From an uncultured Lachnospiraceae bacterium (lineage in GTDB: Bacteria > Bacillota > Clostridia > Lachnospirales > Lachnospiraceae), in assembly GCA_937965795.1 (NCBI GenBank), contig CALCMD010000041.1, positions 1-57,275 on the forward strand: a stretch of 57,275 nucleotides of DNA, given 5' to 3'. This document shows, in pieces, positions 23,565 through 32,345 of this stretch. The position numbers were made by a program, and so were the translations under genes. Every line of letters begins with the position of its first letter. The first letter of the stretch is position 1. The notes below the pieces were generated by a model, which saw nothing but the letters and a program-made list of their open reading frames with translations, had not been told where the DNA came from and did not search any database.

Positions 23565-24062
23565 CTATTTCCACTCATATTTTGTCAGACGTCCCTCCAG
23601 GTTCATATCTGCGAACTGATTCTGCCGCAGCGCTTCATACAAAACGACTGCCACGGAATTTGAGAGATTCAGGGAACGGATCGCCCCGATCATGGGAATG
23701 CGGATCGCCGTCTCCTGATTCTCCACCAGAATCTCCTCCGGGATGCCTGCGCTCTCCTTCCCAAACATGATATAGCAGTCCGGTTCATACGATACGTCCG
23801 TATAGAGCTGCGGCCCTTTGGTCGTCGCCATGTAAATCTTTGCCCCCGGATTTTTCTCCAGAAAATCCTCATAATCTATGTAGGTCGTCACGTCTAAATC
23901 CTTCCAGTAATCCATCCCGGCACGTTTTAAAGACTTCTCATCCAGGCGGAACCCCAGTGGTTCAATCAGATGAAGCCTGCTGCCCGTCGCCACGCAGGTT
24001 CGGCCGATATTCCCCGTATTCGCCGGAATCTCCGGCTCGAAAAGCACGATGTTCATTGCCAT
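23565..24062 (-). CDS. trmL: tRNA (cytidine/uridine(34)-2'-O)-methyltransferase
   Basis: The 165-residue protein is typical in length for the TrmL/YibK SPOUT methyltransferases, which methylate the wobble ribose of leucine tRNAs using SAM. Family features: NIVLFEPEIPANTGNIGRTC at the N-terminus, MFGKESAGIPEEIL in the middle and IRSLNLSNSVAVVLYEALRQ near the C-terminus, forming the trefoil-knot SAM site. It begins 1 bp after the stop of the aminotransferase gene, so the two are co-transcribed. AAGGGAAAG upstream supports this ATG. Confidence 0.92.
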   Translation of the reverse strand: MAMNIVLFEPEIPANTGNIGRTCVATGSRLHLIEPLGFRLDEKSLKRAGMDYWKDLDVTTYIDYEDFLEKNPGAKIYMATTKGPQLYTDVSYEPDCYIMFGKESAGIPEEILVENQETAIRIPMIGAIRSLNLSNSVAVVLYEALRQNQFADMNLEGRLTKYEWK

Positions 24063-24063
24063 A

Positions 24064-25233
24064 TCAGTTCTTTCCCTTCAGCCTCTTTACAAATTTCTCC
24101 AGTCTGCCAAGCGCGATCTTCAGATCTTCCAGAGAATACGCATAGGAAATCCTCAGATATCCTTCCCCGCAGTCTCCGAATGCGCTTCCCGGAACGACCG
24201 CCACCCGCTCCTCCTGCAAAAGCTTCTGGGCAAACTCCTCGGAAGTCATACCGAACTCCTTAATACACGGAAATACATAAAACGCCCCAAAAGGCTCAAA
24301 ACAGGTCAGCCCCATTTCCTGAAAAGCGTGCATCAGGAAACGGCGGCGGCCATTGTACGCTGCCCGCATCTCCTGTACCTCTCCATCCCCGTTCCTTAAA
24401 GCCTCGACTGCCGCATACTGACTGGTAGTCGGCGCACACATGATAGCAAACTGATGAACCTTCGTCATCTGTTTGATGATTTCCGCCGGCGCACAGGCAT
24501 AGCCCAGACGCCATCCGGTCATGGCATATGCTTTGGAAAACCCGTTCATGGTGATCGTCCGCTCCTTCATTCCCGGCAGGCTTGCGATGGAGACATGATC
24601 CACGCCATAGGTAAGTTCTGCATAAATTTCATCTGAAAGTACAAAAATGTCCTTTTCCATAATCACCTCGGCAATCGCCTCCAGATCCTCCCGGCGCATG
24701 ACGGCGCCAGTAGGATTGTTTGGAAACGGCAATACCAGAATTTTCGTCCTGTCGGTAATCGCCTCCAGAAGTTCCTCCTTTGTCAGCCGGAACTGGTTTT
24801 CCTCTTTTAGCTCGATAATCTTCGGCACGCCTCCCGCCAGCACCGCACAGGGCAGATAGGACACGAAAGAAGGCTGCGGAATCAGCACCTCGTCGCCTGG
24901 ATTCAACATTACGCGCATGGCCAGATCGATTGCCTCACTGCCGCCGACCGTAACCAGCGTTTCCCTGTCCGGGTCGTACTCAATGTTGCAGCGTCTTTTT
25001 AAATAATTACAGATCTCCGTACGAAGCTCCTTCAGTCCGGAATTTGATGTATAAAAGGTGCGTCCTTTTTCCAGACTGTAAATGCCCTCGTCACGGATAT
25101 GCCACGGGGTATCAAAATCAGGTTCCCCCACACCCAGAGAAACCACGTCGTCCATTTCGCTTGCAATGTCAAAAAATTTCCGGATACCGGAAGGCTGTAT
25201 GTCAATTACTTTCTCTGCGATTGGATTTCTCAT
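24064..25233 (-). CDS. Class I/II PLP-dependent aminotransferase
   Basis: The 389-residue protein has fold-type I features. SLGVGEPDFDTP is at the N-terminus, NNPTGAV binds the cofactor region, SDEIYAELTYG carries the Asp/Tyr pair, SKAYAMTGWRLGYA holds the PLP lysine (about residue 234), and LRISYAYS holds the substrate-carboxylate arginine. The closest functional types are aspartate or aromatic aminotransferases (PatA/AspC-like). Its start overlaps the stop of the upstream Lrp/AsnC regulator by 4 bp (ATGA), so the regulator probably controls this amino-acid gene. Substrate cannot be told from sequence. Confidence 0.9.
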   Translation of the reverse strand: MRNPIAEKVIDIQPSGIRKFFDIASEMDDVVSLGVGEPDFDTPWHIRDEGIYSLEKGRTFYTSNSGLKELRTEICNYLKRRCNIEYDPDRETLVTVGGSEAIDLAMRVMLNPGDEVLIPQPSFVSYLPCAVLAGGVPKIIELKEENQFRLTKEELLEAITDRTKILVLPFPNNPTGAVMRREDLEAIAEVIMEKDIFVLSDEIYAELTYGVDHVSIASLPGMKERTITMNGFSKAYAMTGWRLGYACAPAEIIKQMTKVHQFAIMCAPTTSQYAAVEALRNGDGEVQEMRAAYNGRRRFLMHAFQEMGLTCFEPFGAFYVFPCIKEFGMTSEEFAQKLLQEERVAVVPGSAFGDCGEGYLRISYAYSLEDLKIALGRLEKFVKRLKGKN

Positions 25234-25712
25234 GGCGTCATCAGCATCCTTTCATCCTTATTCTTTTTTGCAAAAATTGTCCCGTGATCTTTGTATTTCT
25301 TCAAAATAAAATGCGTGGCGGTAGAAAGCACGGCCTCCAGTGTGGACAGCTTATCCGACACAAAGCTTGACACCTCCCGCAGCGTTTTCCCTTCCAGAAT
25401 CACCATCAGGTCATAACCGCCGGAAATCAGGTAGACAGACTTCACTTCCGGATAATTGTAGATGCGCTCCGCAATGGAATCAAACCCCTGTCCCCTCTGA
25501 GGCGTCACACGCACCTCAATCAGCGCCGTCACCTTCTCTGTTCCTGTTTTATCCCAGTCAATCATGGTGTGGTAGCCGCAGATCACCTGCTCCTGCTCCA
25601 TTTTGCTGATTTCGTTTGCCACCGTCACTTCGTCCGATCCCAGGAGAATTGCCAGCTCCTGCAAGTTCACACGGCTGTTTTTTTCAATAAATGTTAAAAT
25701 CTGATCTCTCAT
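25230..25712 (-). CDS. Lrp/AsnC-family transcriptional regulator
   Basis: The protein has 160 residues. The start is taken at the ATG at 25712, 6 nt after AGGG; a GTG three codons upstream abuts the Shine-Dalgarno. Residues 1-55 are a winged helix-turn-helix (NLQELAILLGSDEVTVANEISKM). Residues 65-140 are the AsnC ligand domain with GYDLMVILEGKTL. Such regulators sense amino acids and often control adjacent transaminases, which fits the 4-bp overlap downstream. Its first 29 bp overlap the end of the AIR-synthase-like gene. Confidence 0.88.
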   Translation of the reverse strand: MRDQILTFIEKNSRVNLQELAILLGSDEVTVANEISKMEQEQVICGYHTMIDWDKTGTEKVTALIEVRVTPQRGQGFDSIAERIYNYPEVKSVYLISGGYDLMVILEGKTLREVSSFVSDKLSTLEAVLSTATHFILKKYKDHGTIFAKKNKDERMLMTP

Positions 25713-26253
25713 CTTTTTCACCCTTTCCGGTTACTTTCCTTTTATACATCTCATCTTTCTGCGGCCGGTCCAGAAATCTCTTATTTCCTTCATTCCACAG
25801 AATCCTGTCATTTCCTTTCGTCAGCCTGCCGATCACCACCGTCGGGATTCCCTCCCTCGTCAGTGCTTCCGCCAGAGCCGTCCCCTCTTTTGCCGCCGCT
25901 AAAAGACTGCCGCCCGAAAGAACATTATATGGGTTGATATCAAAATATTCGCAGATTTCTATCGTCTCCTGCCTCACTGGTATCTTCCTTAAGTCCACTT
26001 CGAGTCCTGACGCCATCTGTTCCGCCATCTTCCAGAGAGCGGTAAAGATTCCGCCCTCTCCAAGCGGAAGCACATGGTCTGACCCGAAGCGGTCCAACGC
26101 CCGCGCGTCCTCCAGGACGTTCATCTCACGTTCCAAATTTTCTGCCGCATACAGAAACGCCGCCGGAAAACGCCGCAGCAGTTCTTCCTTCTTCTCCTGT
26201 ACCAGCATCGCAGTCGCTTCCATAGCAATCCATTTCGTCATCACCAGTTCCAT
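25684..26253 (-). CDS. Stand-alone AIR-synthase C-terminal (HypE-like) domain protein
   Basis: The protein has 189 residues, placed at the ATG at 26253; the longer open frame upstream is an Arg-rich shadow of the VanW gene. The sequence (LPLGEGGIFTALWKMAEQMASGLEVDLRKIPV, key parts GEGGIFTALWK and GLEVDLRKIPV; then NPYNVLSGGSLLAA) matches the C-terminal half of HypE/PurM-type enzymes. The N-terminal ATP-binding half is missing, so it cannot be a complete HypE (about 330 residues). The acidic cluster DRFGSDHVLPLGEGG replaces the usual loop. It overlaps the Lrp gene by 29 bp. Function unknown; a ligand-binding relic is likely. Confidence 0.65.
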   Translation of the reverse strand: MELVMTKWIAMEATAMLVQEKKEELLRRFPAAFLYAAENLEREMNVLEDARALDRFGSDHVLPLGEGGIFTALWKMAEQMASGLEVDLRKIPVRQETIEICEYFDINPYNVLSGGSLLAAAKEGTALAEALTREGIPTVVIGRLTKGNDRILWNEGNKRFLDRPQKDEMYKRKVTGKGEKDERSDFNIY

Positions 26254-26278
26254 ATCCACACACTCTCCCAGAAGCTTT

Positions 26279-27913
26279 CTACATATCCACAGTCGGAATA
26301 TCCGCCGGCGGATCATCGGTCGGCAGATCATCCAGCTCAGGGGGATCAATCCTTTCGTCCGTGGCGGGCGTCTCCGACTGTGCGGGCGTCTCAGGCTGCG
26401 GATCTTTCTTCTTTGTCTCCGACTGCTCCTGTGTCTCTTCGCCGGATTCCGTTTCCTCCTGTTTATCTCCGCCGCCCGTGCCGCCTGCGATAATGCTCTG
26501 AACCGCCGCCAGATCATTGTTGGCAATCGCCGTCTGAAGCTGCGCCACCACATTTGGATCAGAAGAACTGATTCCCACCTCGTAAGAGACAGGTACCGCC
26601 TGATAATAGCTGCTGTTCACCTGTGTTTCTGTCGTTTCTCCATTCTCCGTCACGATCTTCCAGAGCTGCGCCTCCATCCCCGTGTGGCTGCCCTGTATCT
26701 GGCTGAGATAACCGACGTTGGCATCCGCTTTTGCATAGAGCTTCACGCCATCCGGCTCCGTCGTCTTTATCGTTCTGCTGACATACTCCACGACCCGGTC
26801 CTCCGGACGGTATTCTTTTCCGTAAATCGTAAAGGTCAGCTCCCCGCCATATCCATGCCCTTCTATATAAATCGGATAGTCTGTATTATTTGCGAACTGA
26901 AAATCCATCAGCCCCTCCGCAATCGCGGCATCCTTCGAAGGATCTACGTAAGTAACGATCATCGTGTGGTTGTGCCGTTCAAGCACCTCCAGTTCCGATT
27001 TCAGGACTGCGTTGTACAGGGTGGTGGAAACCTGGCAGATGCCTCCTCCATAGCTGTCCACGACCTTACCGCTCTCATAAGAGGGCGCCAGCTCATATCC
27101 GTTTTCCGCCGTAAACGGCTCCACAGCCGCCGTCACCGAAAAAGAATCTCCCGGATAGAGCAGCGCTCCGTTTATTTTGGCCGCTCCTGTTTCTACGTTT
27201 GTATTTCTCTCATAAGTAGAGCCATAATACGTCGTAGCCGTGCCCAGCACATCCTTCACCTGCGCCAGCTCTTCCTCCGTGCCCTTCGGCTTCTCCTCCT
27301 CTGCGACGAGCTGCACTTCGCCGCCGTCACCCTTCCAGGATTTCTCCATATATTCATAAACTTTTTTCGCAGACTTATTGACATTCAGCACGACTCCCGT
27401 CACGCCCGGAACGATGACAAACTCGCCGTTTTCATCCTTTGACAGACTGCCTGGCACAGCCTCGCAGTCCAGCTCTTTTTTCTGGTCCTGAAGAAAACTC
27501 TTAATTTTTCCCTGGTCTGCCTTGTACTGAATCTCATATGTTTTTTTATGGTTCTCCAGATCCTTGTTGTCTTTATAGCGTTTCACGATATTTCCGGACT
27601 TTCCAAGCCCCAGCGCCTCGTCAATGACTTCTGTGTTTGCCCAGCTCATTCCCAGATCCTTTGCACTGGCCTCCACCTTACTGCTCCCTACCGTAAGGGT
27701 TACTTTGTCATCCAGCTTTGCAGACGCTTCCTTCTGCGCCGCGGACGCCGCCTCGTCCGCTGTCATTCCGGATACCTCCGTGTTTCCGATAAACACGCCC
27801 TTGTTAATGGTTTCCTCTGCTTCCGCCGCGCGCACCTTCCCCCCTGAAAGTGCCAGTGAAAGCGACAGCACACCCGCTGCCAGAAATACCCGCTGTAATG
27901 TCTCTTTTTTCAT
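26279..27913 (-). CDS. VanW/G5 domain exported protein (YoaR-like)
   Basis: The protein has 544 residues. It has a signal peptide (cleavage near RAAE, about residue 30), a PG_binding_4-like region at about 40-200, and a VanW domain at about 220-345 with the hallmark GGGICQVSTTLYNAV and ERHNHTM. A G5-like domain follows at about 355-440, then an acidic Pro/Glu/Gln-rich tail from residue 480 that probably spans the cell wall. VanW proteins are linked to wall metabolism but have no established reaction. A small membrane protein gene lies just upstream. The C-terminal tail is low-complexity and likely variable between strains. Confidence 0.85.
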   Translation of the reverse strand: MKKETLQRVFLAAGVLSLSLALSGGKVRAAEAEETINKGVFIGNTEVSGMTADEAASAAQKEASAKLDDKVTLTVGSSKVEASAKDLGMSWANTEVIDEALGLGKSGNIVKRYKDNKDLENHKKTYEIQYKADQGKIKSFLQDQKKELDCEAVPGSLSKDENGEFVIVPGVTGVVLNVNKSAKKVYEYMEKSWKGDGGEVQLVAEEEKPKGTEEELAQVKDVLGTATTYYGSTYERNTNVETGAAKINGALLYPGDSFSVTAAVEPFTAENGYELAPSYESGKVVDSYGGGICQVSTTLYNAVLKSELEVLERHNHTMIVTYVDPSKDAAIAEGLMDFQFANNTDYPIYIEGHGYGGELTFTIYGKEYRPEDRVVEYVSRTIKTTEPDGVKLYAKADANVGYLSQIQGSHTGMEAQLWKIVTENGETTETQVNSSYYQAVPVSYEVGISSSDPNVVAQLQTAIANNDLAAVQSIIAGGTGGGDKQEETESGEETQEQSETKKKDPQPETPAQSETPATDERIDPPELDDLPTDDPPADIPTVDM

Positions 27914-27938
27914 TTTACCCCTCTTTTCTAAAACTGTT

Positions 27939-28046
27939 TTACATTAACCACGCCAGTACGGACGGCACCACCATTGCGATAACGATCAGAACAATAATAA
28001 CGGATGCAATGGTACGCTTTGTCTTGCTGTCATTAAAATTCATCAT
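27939..28046 (-). CDS. Small single-span membrane protein (35 residues)
   Basis: A short frame with GAGGTG 7 nt before ATG encodes a polar basic N-terminus (MNFNDSKTKRTIA) followed by one hydrophobic helix (SVIIVLIVIAMVVPSVLAWL). It lies between the exonuclease and VanW genes on the same strand, 25 bp before the VanW start. The clean ribosome site and helix support a real small protein. It resembles the tiny single-span proteins found before exported-protein genes in Clostridia, but I cannot name a family. Confidence 0.6.
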   Translation of the reverse strand: MMNFNDSKTKRTIASVIIVLIVIAMVVPSVLAWLM

Positions 28047-28052
28047 ACGATT

Positions 28053-28766
28053 TCACCTCTTTATCCTTCCATAATTCAATATGATAGAATCAATCATCCT
28101 GGACGCCTCACTCTTTGTCAGCGTCTCAACGGAGACGTCCAGCTCTATTCTATGATATTTTATCAAATCCTTCAAGTAAACTTTTTGTGATTTTGTAAGC
28201 GGCGTATCTTTTTTTATCGGATAATACAGGGGCGCCGGATCAAAAGCAGCCGGAGACGCCGAATAAAACTCATTTCTCAGACAATCATAAAGTCTGCTCG
28301 CCGCCACCGCGTCATCGTATGCCCTGTGACAGTGTACCCTCTCAATCTGATAGTGGCGGCACAGGGATTCCAGGCTCTTCTTTTTCGGCTCCTCCAAAAA
28401 CTTTCTCGCAATCTTACAAGTGTCGACGGCGCTTTTTTCAAATTCCTTTCCCTGATTCACAGCCGCCTTTTTCATAAAACTGTAATCAAAAAGAATATTA
28501 TGCCCCAGCAGCGGAAAATCCCCGCAAAAATCAAAAAAATCCGATACCGCTGCTTTCAGCGAAGGAGCTCCTGCCGTCATTTCATTTGTGATTCCGGTAA
28601 GATTGGTGATAAATTCAGAAATCTGTATGTGATGATTTACAAAAGTCTGGTAAGATTCCAGGATTTCCCCGTCTCTTACTCTTGCCGCTCCGATTTCCAG
28701 TATTTTGTCCTTTTTCGGGTCAAGACCTGTCGTTTCCAGGTCAAGCGCTATGTATTCAAATGGCAT
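28053..28766 (-). CDS. DnaQ-like 3'-5' exonuclease
   Basis: The protein has 237 residues with the ATG at 28766 behind GGGGGG, overlapping the radical SAM gene by 19 bp. DEDDh motifs are visible: DLETTG (ExoI, about residues 9-14), HNILFDYSFM (ExoII, about 87-96) and HRAYDDAVAASRL (ExoIII, about 147-159). It would remove nucleotides from single-stranded DNA or RNA 3' ends. The C-terminal ~70 residues form a small extra domain with SQKVYLKDLIKYH, also seen in Firmicutes DnaQ-like proteins. It is a stand-alone nuclease, not the PolC-fused proofreader. Confidence 0.88.
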   Translation of the reverse strand: MPFEYIALDLETTGLDPKKDKILEIGAARVRDGEILESYQTFVNHHIQISEFITNLTGITNEMTAGAPSLKAAVSDFFDFCGDFPLLGHNILFDYSFMKKAAVNQGKEFEKSAVDTCKIARKFLEEPKKKSLESLCRHYQIERVHCHRAYDDAVAASRLYDCLRNEFYSASPAAFDPAPLYYPIKKDTPLTKSQKVYLKDLIKYHRIELDVSVETLTKSEASRMIDSIILNYGRIKR

Positions 28767-30502
28767 TTTCTTGTACCCCCCTTCCATATCACCAGCTTCG
28801 CATTTCCTGTCAGCGGATCACGGTTTCGGTAATCAAATACCACATAGCAGGGCAAGTCTGCCCCTGTCTTTAACACATCATGGAAAAAGACCTCCCCATG
28901 CGTCATATTCATGATCTGCTTTGAAGTATATCCCGCATAGTTTTTCAGGCTCTGCGGGTTTTCGGCCTCCCTGATATAAAAGTCCCTGAAATCCGCTTTA
29001 TATAAAGAAAGATCTCCCGCCCATGCCGGACGGCTCTTGCTGTTTTCTCTCAAATACAAATCCAGGAGCAGCAGCTCGTCATACAGCCCTCTTTGTTCTT
29101 TGTCCACTTCTTCTGTAAAAGAGCGAAGGATTTCCAGCCGTCCCATCCGGGAGTGACTTCTTCCGTTCAGTCCCTCCTTTTCATAGTACCCTGCCAGCGC
29201 CTCGTACATGGCGAAAGGATGCGGAAAGGATTGCTCCAGATGCCGGATCGTATTTTCAAACTGTCCGCTGTTGTAGTAGACTTCTACCATCTCCTCGACT
29301 GCCTTCAGCTTTCTGATTTCCTCATAAGAAATCCAGCGGGTGCAGAGCACTTCATAGGGCGGCTCCTGCCGGTAGACAATTCCATAGTCCTTTGCTTTTC
29401 TGTGCATCTTAGAACCCTTAAGCACTTTCAGAAATCCAAGCTGAAGCTGCTGCGGACGCATCCTGTATACTTCATTGAAAGAATTTACAAAGCTCTCATA
29501 ATCTTCATAAGGAAGCCCGGCAATCAGATCGAGATGCTGATGTACATTCTTTCCCGCCTGAATCTGCGCTACAGTCTGTTTCAGGCGGGAGAGACTCATC
29601 ACACGGTCAATTTCATGGATCGTCAGAAGATTAACCGACTGTACGCCAATCTCTAACTGCACCAGCCCCGGTCTCATAGATGCAAGCAGCTTTCTTTCTT
29701 CCTCATCCAGAAGATCCGCCGCAATCTCAAAATGAAAGTTCGTAATTCCATTGTCGTGTTCGGCTATGTATCCCCAAATCGCCTTCGCATGTCTGTGATT
29801 GCAGTTAAAAGTCCGGTCTACAAACTTCACCTGGGGAACCTTTGCATCCAGAAAGAATTGCAGCTCCTGATACACCCGTGCAAGGCTTCGGAAGCGCACG
29901 CTTTTATCAATGGAGGACAGGCAATAACTGCACGAAAAGGGGCAGCCTCTGCTGCTCTCATAATAAATGATTTTATGCCCGAACGCTTCTATCTTTTCGT
30001 AGACAAAAGGAATTTCATCCAGATTCATAAGCTCTGCCGGAGAGTTTTCATAAATGTCTCCATTTTCCCCGCGCCAGGTCAGTCCCCGGATTTTTCCCAG
30101 TGAGTCCTCCGTTTTCTTTACATAATACTCTGCCAGCGCCCGAAAGCTTCTCTCCCCTTCCCCCGCCATGACGCCTGTCACCTGGGGATAGTCCCGCAAA
30201 AACTGTACTGCGTCATAGGACACTTCCGGCCCTCCCACCCAGATCGGAACCTCCGGGCAGAGCAGCGAAAGGTCTCGGATCAGGGAAAGAACATAGTCCC
30301 GGTTCCAGATATAGCAGGAAAAGGCCGCCACATCCGGTTTCCTCTTATAAATATCTGCCAGAATATCCTCTTTTTGATGATTGATGGTATACTCCGCAAG
30401 CTCCACCTGCTCCTTCTGCTCCCCTGCACAGGCACGCAGACAGTAGATTGCCAGATTGGAATGGATATATTTTGCGTTGATTGCTATCAATAATATTTTC
30501 AT
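28748..30502 (-). CDS. B12-binding-domain radical SAM protein (DUF4080)
   Basis: The protein has 584 residues from the ATG at 30502 (GGAGAAAG upstream). Residues 1-140 are a Rossmann-like cobalamin-binding domain (MKILLIAINAKYIHSNLA, WVGGPEVSYD). The radical SAM cluster motif is C-x3-C-x2-C in RGCPFSCSYC (about residues 187-194). The C-terminal ~170 residues match DUF4080, which accompanies this subfamily. It would use a 4Fe-4S cluster and SAM, possibly with B12, to modify an unknown substrate. It is co-transcribed with the exonuclease downstream and follows the ABC exporter pair by 49 bp. The B12-binding DxHxxG is not clear, so cofactor use is uncertain. Confidence 0.85.
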   Translation of the reverse strand: MKILLIAINAKYIHSNLAIYCLRACAGEQKEQVELAEYTINHQKEDILADIYKRKPDVAAFSCYIWNRDYVLSLIRDLSLLCPEVPIWVGGPEVSYDAVQFLRDYPQVTGVMAGEGERSFRALAEYYVKKTEDSLGKIRGLTWRGENGDIYENSPAELMNLDEIPFVYEKIEAFGHKIIYYESSRGCPFSCSYCLSSIDKSVRFRSLARVYQELQFFLDAKVPQVKFVDRTFNCNHRHAKAIWGYIAEHDNGITNFHFEIAADLLDEEERKLLASMRPGLVQLEIGVQSVNLLTIHEIDRVMSLSRLKQTVAQIQAGKNVHQHLDLIAGLPYEDYESFVNSFNEVYRMRPQQLQLGFLKVLKGSKMHRKAKDYGIVYRQEPPYEVLCTRWISYEEIRKLKAVEEMVEVYYNSGQFENTIRHLEQSFPHPFAMYEALAGYYEKEGLNGRSHSRMGRLEILRSFTEEVDKEQRGLYDELLLLDLYLRENSKSRPAWAGDLSLYKADFRDFYIREAENPQSLKNYAGYTSKQIMNMTHGEVFFHDVLKTGADLPCYVVFDYRNRDPLTGNAKLVIWKGGTRKCHLNT

Positions 30503-30551
30503 AATTCTTTCTCCGCTCAGTCTTATTTTCTTTTCCGGTCGGCCATACACG

Positions 30552-32345
30552 CTACCGCCCCGTCAGCTTCGCCGGCTTTTTGCCGCTTTCGCCGCCCGTA
30601 TCTGTAGCGGCGAACTGGCTGTTATACAGTTCTGCATAAAAACCGCCCCTGGCCAGCAGCTCCCCGTGATTTCCCTGCTCGATGATATGTCCATCCTTCA
30701 TTACCAGAATCACATCTGCCTCCTTAATCGTAGAAAGCCTGTGTGCCACAATAAAGCTGGTTCTTCCCTGCATCATGCGCGCAAATGCTTTCTGAATCCT
30801 GATTTCCGTCCGGGTATCAATGGATGAGGTCGCCTCATCAAGAATCAGCATCGGCGGCAGACACAGCATGACTCTGGCGATGCACAAAAGCTGTTTCTGT
30901 CCCTGTGACAAATTTCCGCCGGACTCCGAAATCTGTGTATCATACCCCTCAGGCATCCTTGCGATAAAGCTGTGGGCGTGCGCCGCCTTCGCTGCCTCTA
31001 CGATTTCCTCACGGGTGGCGTCTGGCTTTCCATAGGCGATATTTTCTGCAATCGTCCCCGCTTTCAGCCATGTTTCCTGAAGCACCATCCCATAATTTCT
31101 CCTTAAGCTGTCCCGTGTCAGCTTCCTGACCGGATAGGAACTGACGGAAATTTCTCCTTTATCCACATCATAAAAACGCATGAGCAGATTGATCATCGTC
31201 GTCTTTCCGCATCCCGTCGGTCCTACGATGGCAATTCTCTGCCCCGGCTTCACCGACAGATTCAGATTATGAATCAATGGAACCTCTTTCTTATATGAAA
31301 ATGCGACATTTTTTAATTCCACTCTTCCATCTACCATCTCAGACATCAGTTCCACAGCATCCGGAGCATCCTCTGTCTGCGTCTCTTCATCTATCAGGTC
31401 AAAGACGCGGCCTGCACAGACCACCGCATTCTGGAACTCCGTCGCCACACCGGAAATCTCGTTAAAAGGCTTCGTGTACTGATTGGCATAGCTGACAAAA
31501 CAGGAAAGCTGGCCTACCGTGATTCTTCCGCGAATCGCCAGAACCGCGCCGATAATGGCTACTCCGGTCGATACCAGATTATTTACAAAACGGGTGCACG
31601 GGTTCGTCAGTGAGGAGAAAAAAATAGCCTTCAAGCTGTTGCTGCGCAGCTTTTCATTCAACACCTGAAAACGCCCCTCCGCCTCCTTTTCATAAGAAAA
31701 TGCCTTGACAATCTTCTGGTTTCCCACCATTTCATCCACCAGCCCGGTCATATCTGCCCTCGCCTCAGACTGCGCCTGAAACATAGAGAAGGTCCTTCTG
31801 GCGATAAAGCTTGCCACAAACAGGGACATCGGCGTCATCACTACCACGAAAATCGTGATGGTTACATGAATGCTGAGCATAAAGCCCAGGGTGCCCAGAA
31901 TCGTAACGACTCCCGTAAAGAGCTGTGAAAATCCCAGCAAAAGGCCGTCCGAAAACTGGTCGACATCCGTGACGATCCTGCTGATGATTTCACCATACTG
32001 ATTGCTGTCAATATACCGCAGCGGCAGCTTCTCCAGATGTTCAAACGCCTGGGTGCGGATATCCTTCACTACATGGTAGGTAATTTTATTGTTGCAAAGA
32101 TTCATCAGCCACTGTGCCAGCGCCGTCGCCGCCACTACGATTGCGAAACGTATCAGAACAGGCGCAAGCCTGTCAAAATCTACCCTTCCCTCTCCGATAA
32201 TCAAATCAATTCCCCGCCCGGAAAGCACGGGCGCATACAGGGTCAGCACCACTGTTGCCACCGCAAAGACCAATGACAAAAAAAGCAGGTGCCTATATGG
32301 CTTAATCAGAAGTAAAATTCTCCGGTATATCTTTTTATTTTTCAT
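30552..32345 (-). CDS. ABC exporter half-transporter, subunit 2 (canonical Walker B)
   Basis: The protein has 597 residues: six-helix type I exporter domain at about 10-320, ATPase domain at about 345-580. Walker A is GPTGCGKTT, Walker B is LILDEATSS with the catalytic Glu, and the switch His is in VAHRLST. The signature motif, however, is LSQGQ instead of LSGGQ. With its partner this makes the usual heterodimer in which one of two ATP sites is active. It starts inside the stop of the partner gene (4-bp ATGA overlap). The cargo is unknown; lipids, drugs or peptides are typical. Confidence 0.92.
   Translation of the reverse strand: MKNKKIYRRILLLIKPYRHLLFLSLVFAVATVVLTLYAPVLSGRGIDLIIGEGRVDFDRLAPVLIRFAIVVAATALAQWLMNLCNNKITYHVVKDIRTQAFEHLEKLPLRYIDSNQYGEIISRIVTDVDQFSDGLLLGFSQLFTGVVTILGTLGFMLSIHVTITIFVVVMTPMSLFVASFIARRTFSMFQAQSEARADMTGLVDEMVGNQKIVKAFSYEKEAEGRFQVLNEKLRSNSLKAIFFSSLTNPCTRFVNNLVSTGVAIIGAVLAIRGRITVGQLSCFVSYANQYTKPFNEISGVATEFQNAVVCAGRVFDLIDEETQTEDAPDAVELMSEMVDGRVELKNVAFSYKKEVPLIHNLNLSVKPGQRIAIVGPTGCGKTTMINLLMRFYDVDKGEISVSSYPVRKLTRDSLRRNYGMVLQETWLKAGTIAENIAYGKPDATREEIVEAAKAAHAHSFIARMPEGYDTQISESGGNLSQGQKQLLCIARVMLCLPPMLILDEATSSIDTRTEIRIQKAFARMMQGRTSFIVAHRLSTIKEADVILVMKDGHIIEQGNHGELLARGGFYAELYNSQFAATDTGGESGKKPAKLTGR

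Noticed and set aside
26254..26553. N-terminal extension of the AIR-synthase-like protein
   Set aside because: This part is an Arg-rich translation of the VanW tail in another frame, without a start signal.
25691..27442. 583-codon plus-strand frame
   Set aside because: It is antisense to the VanW, AIR-synthase-like and Lrp genes, the product is Arg/Leu-rich without domains, and there is no ribosome site.
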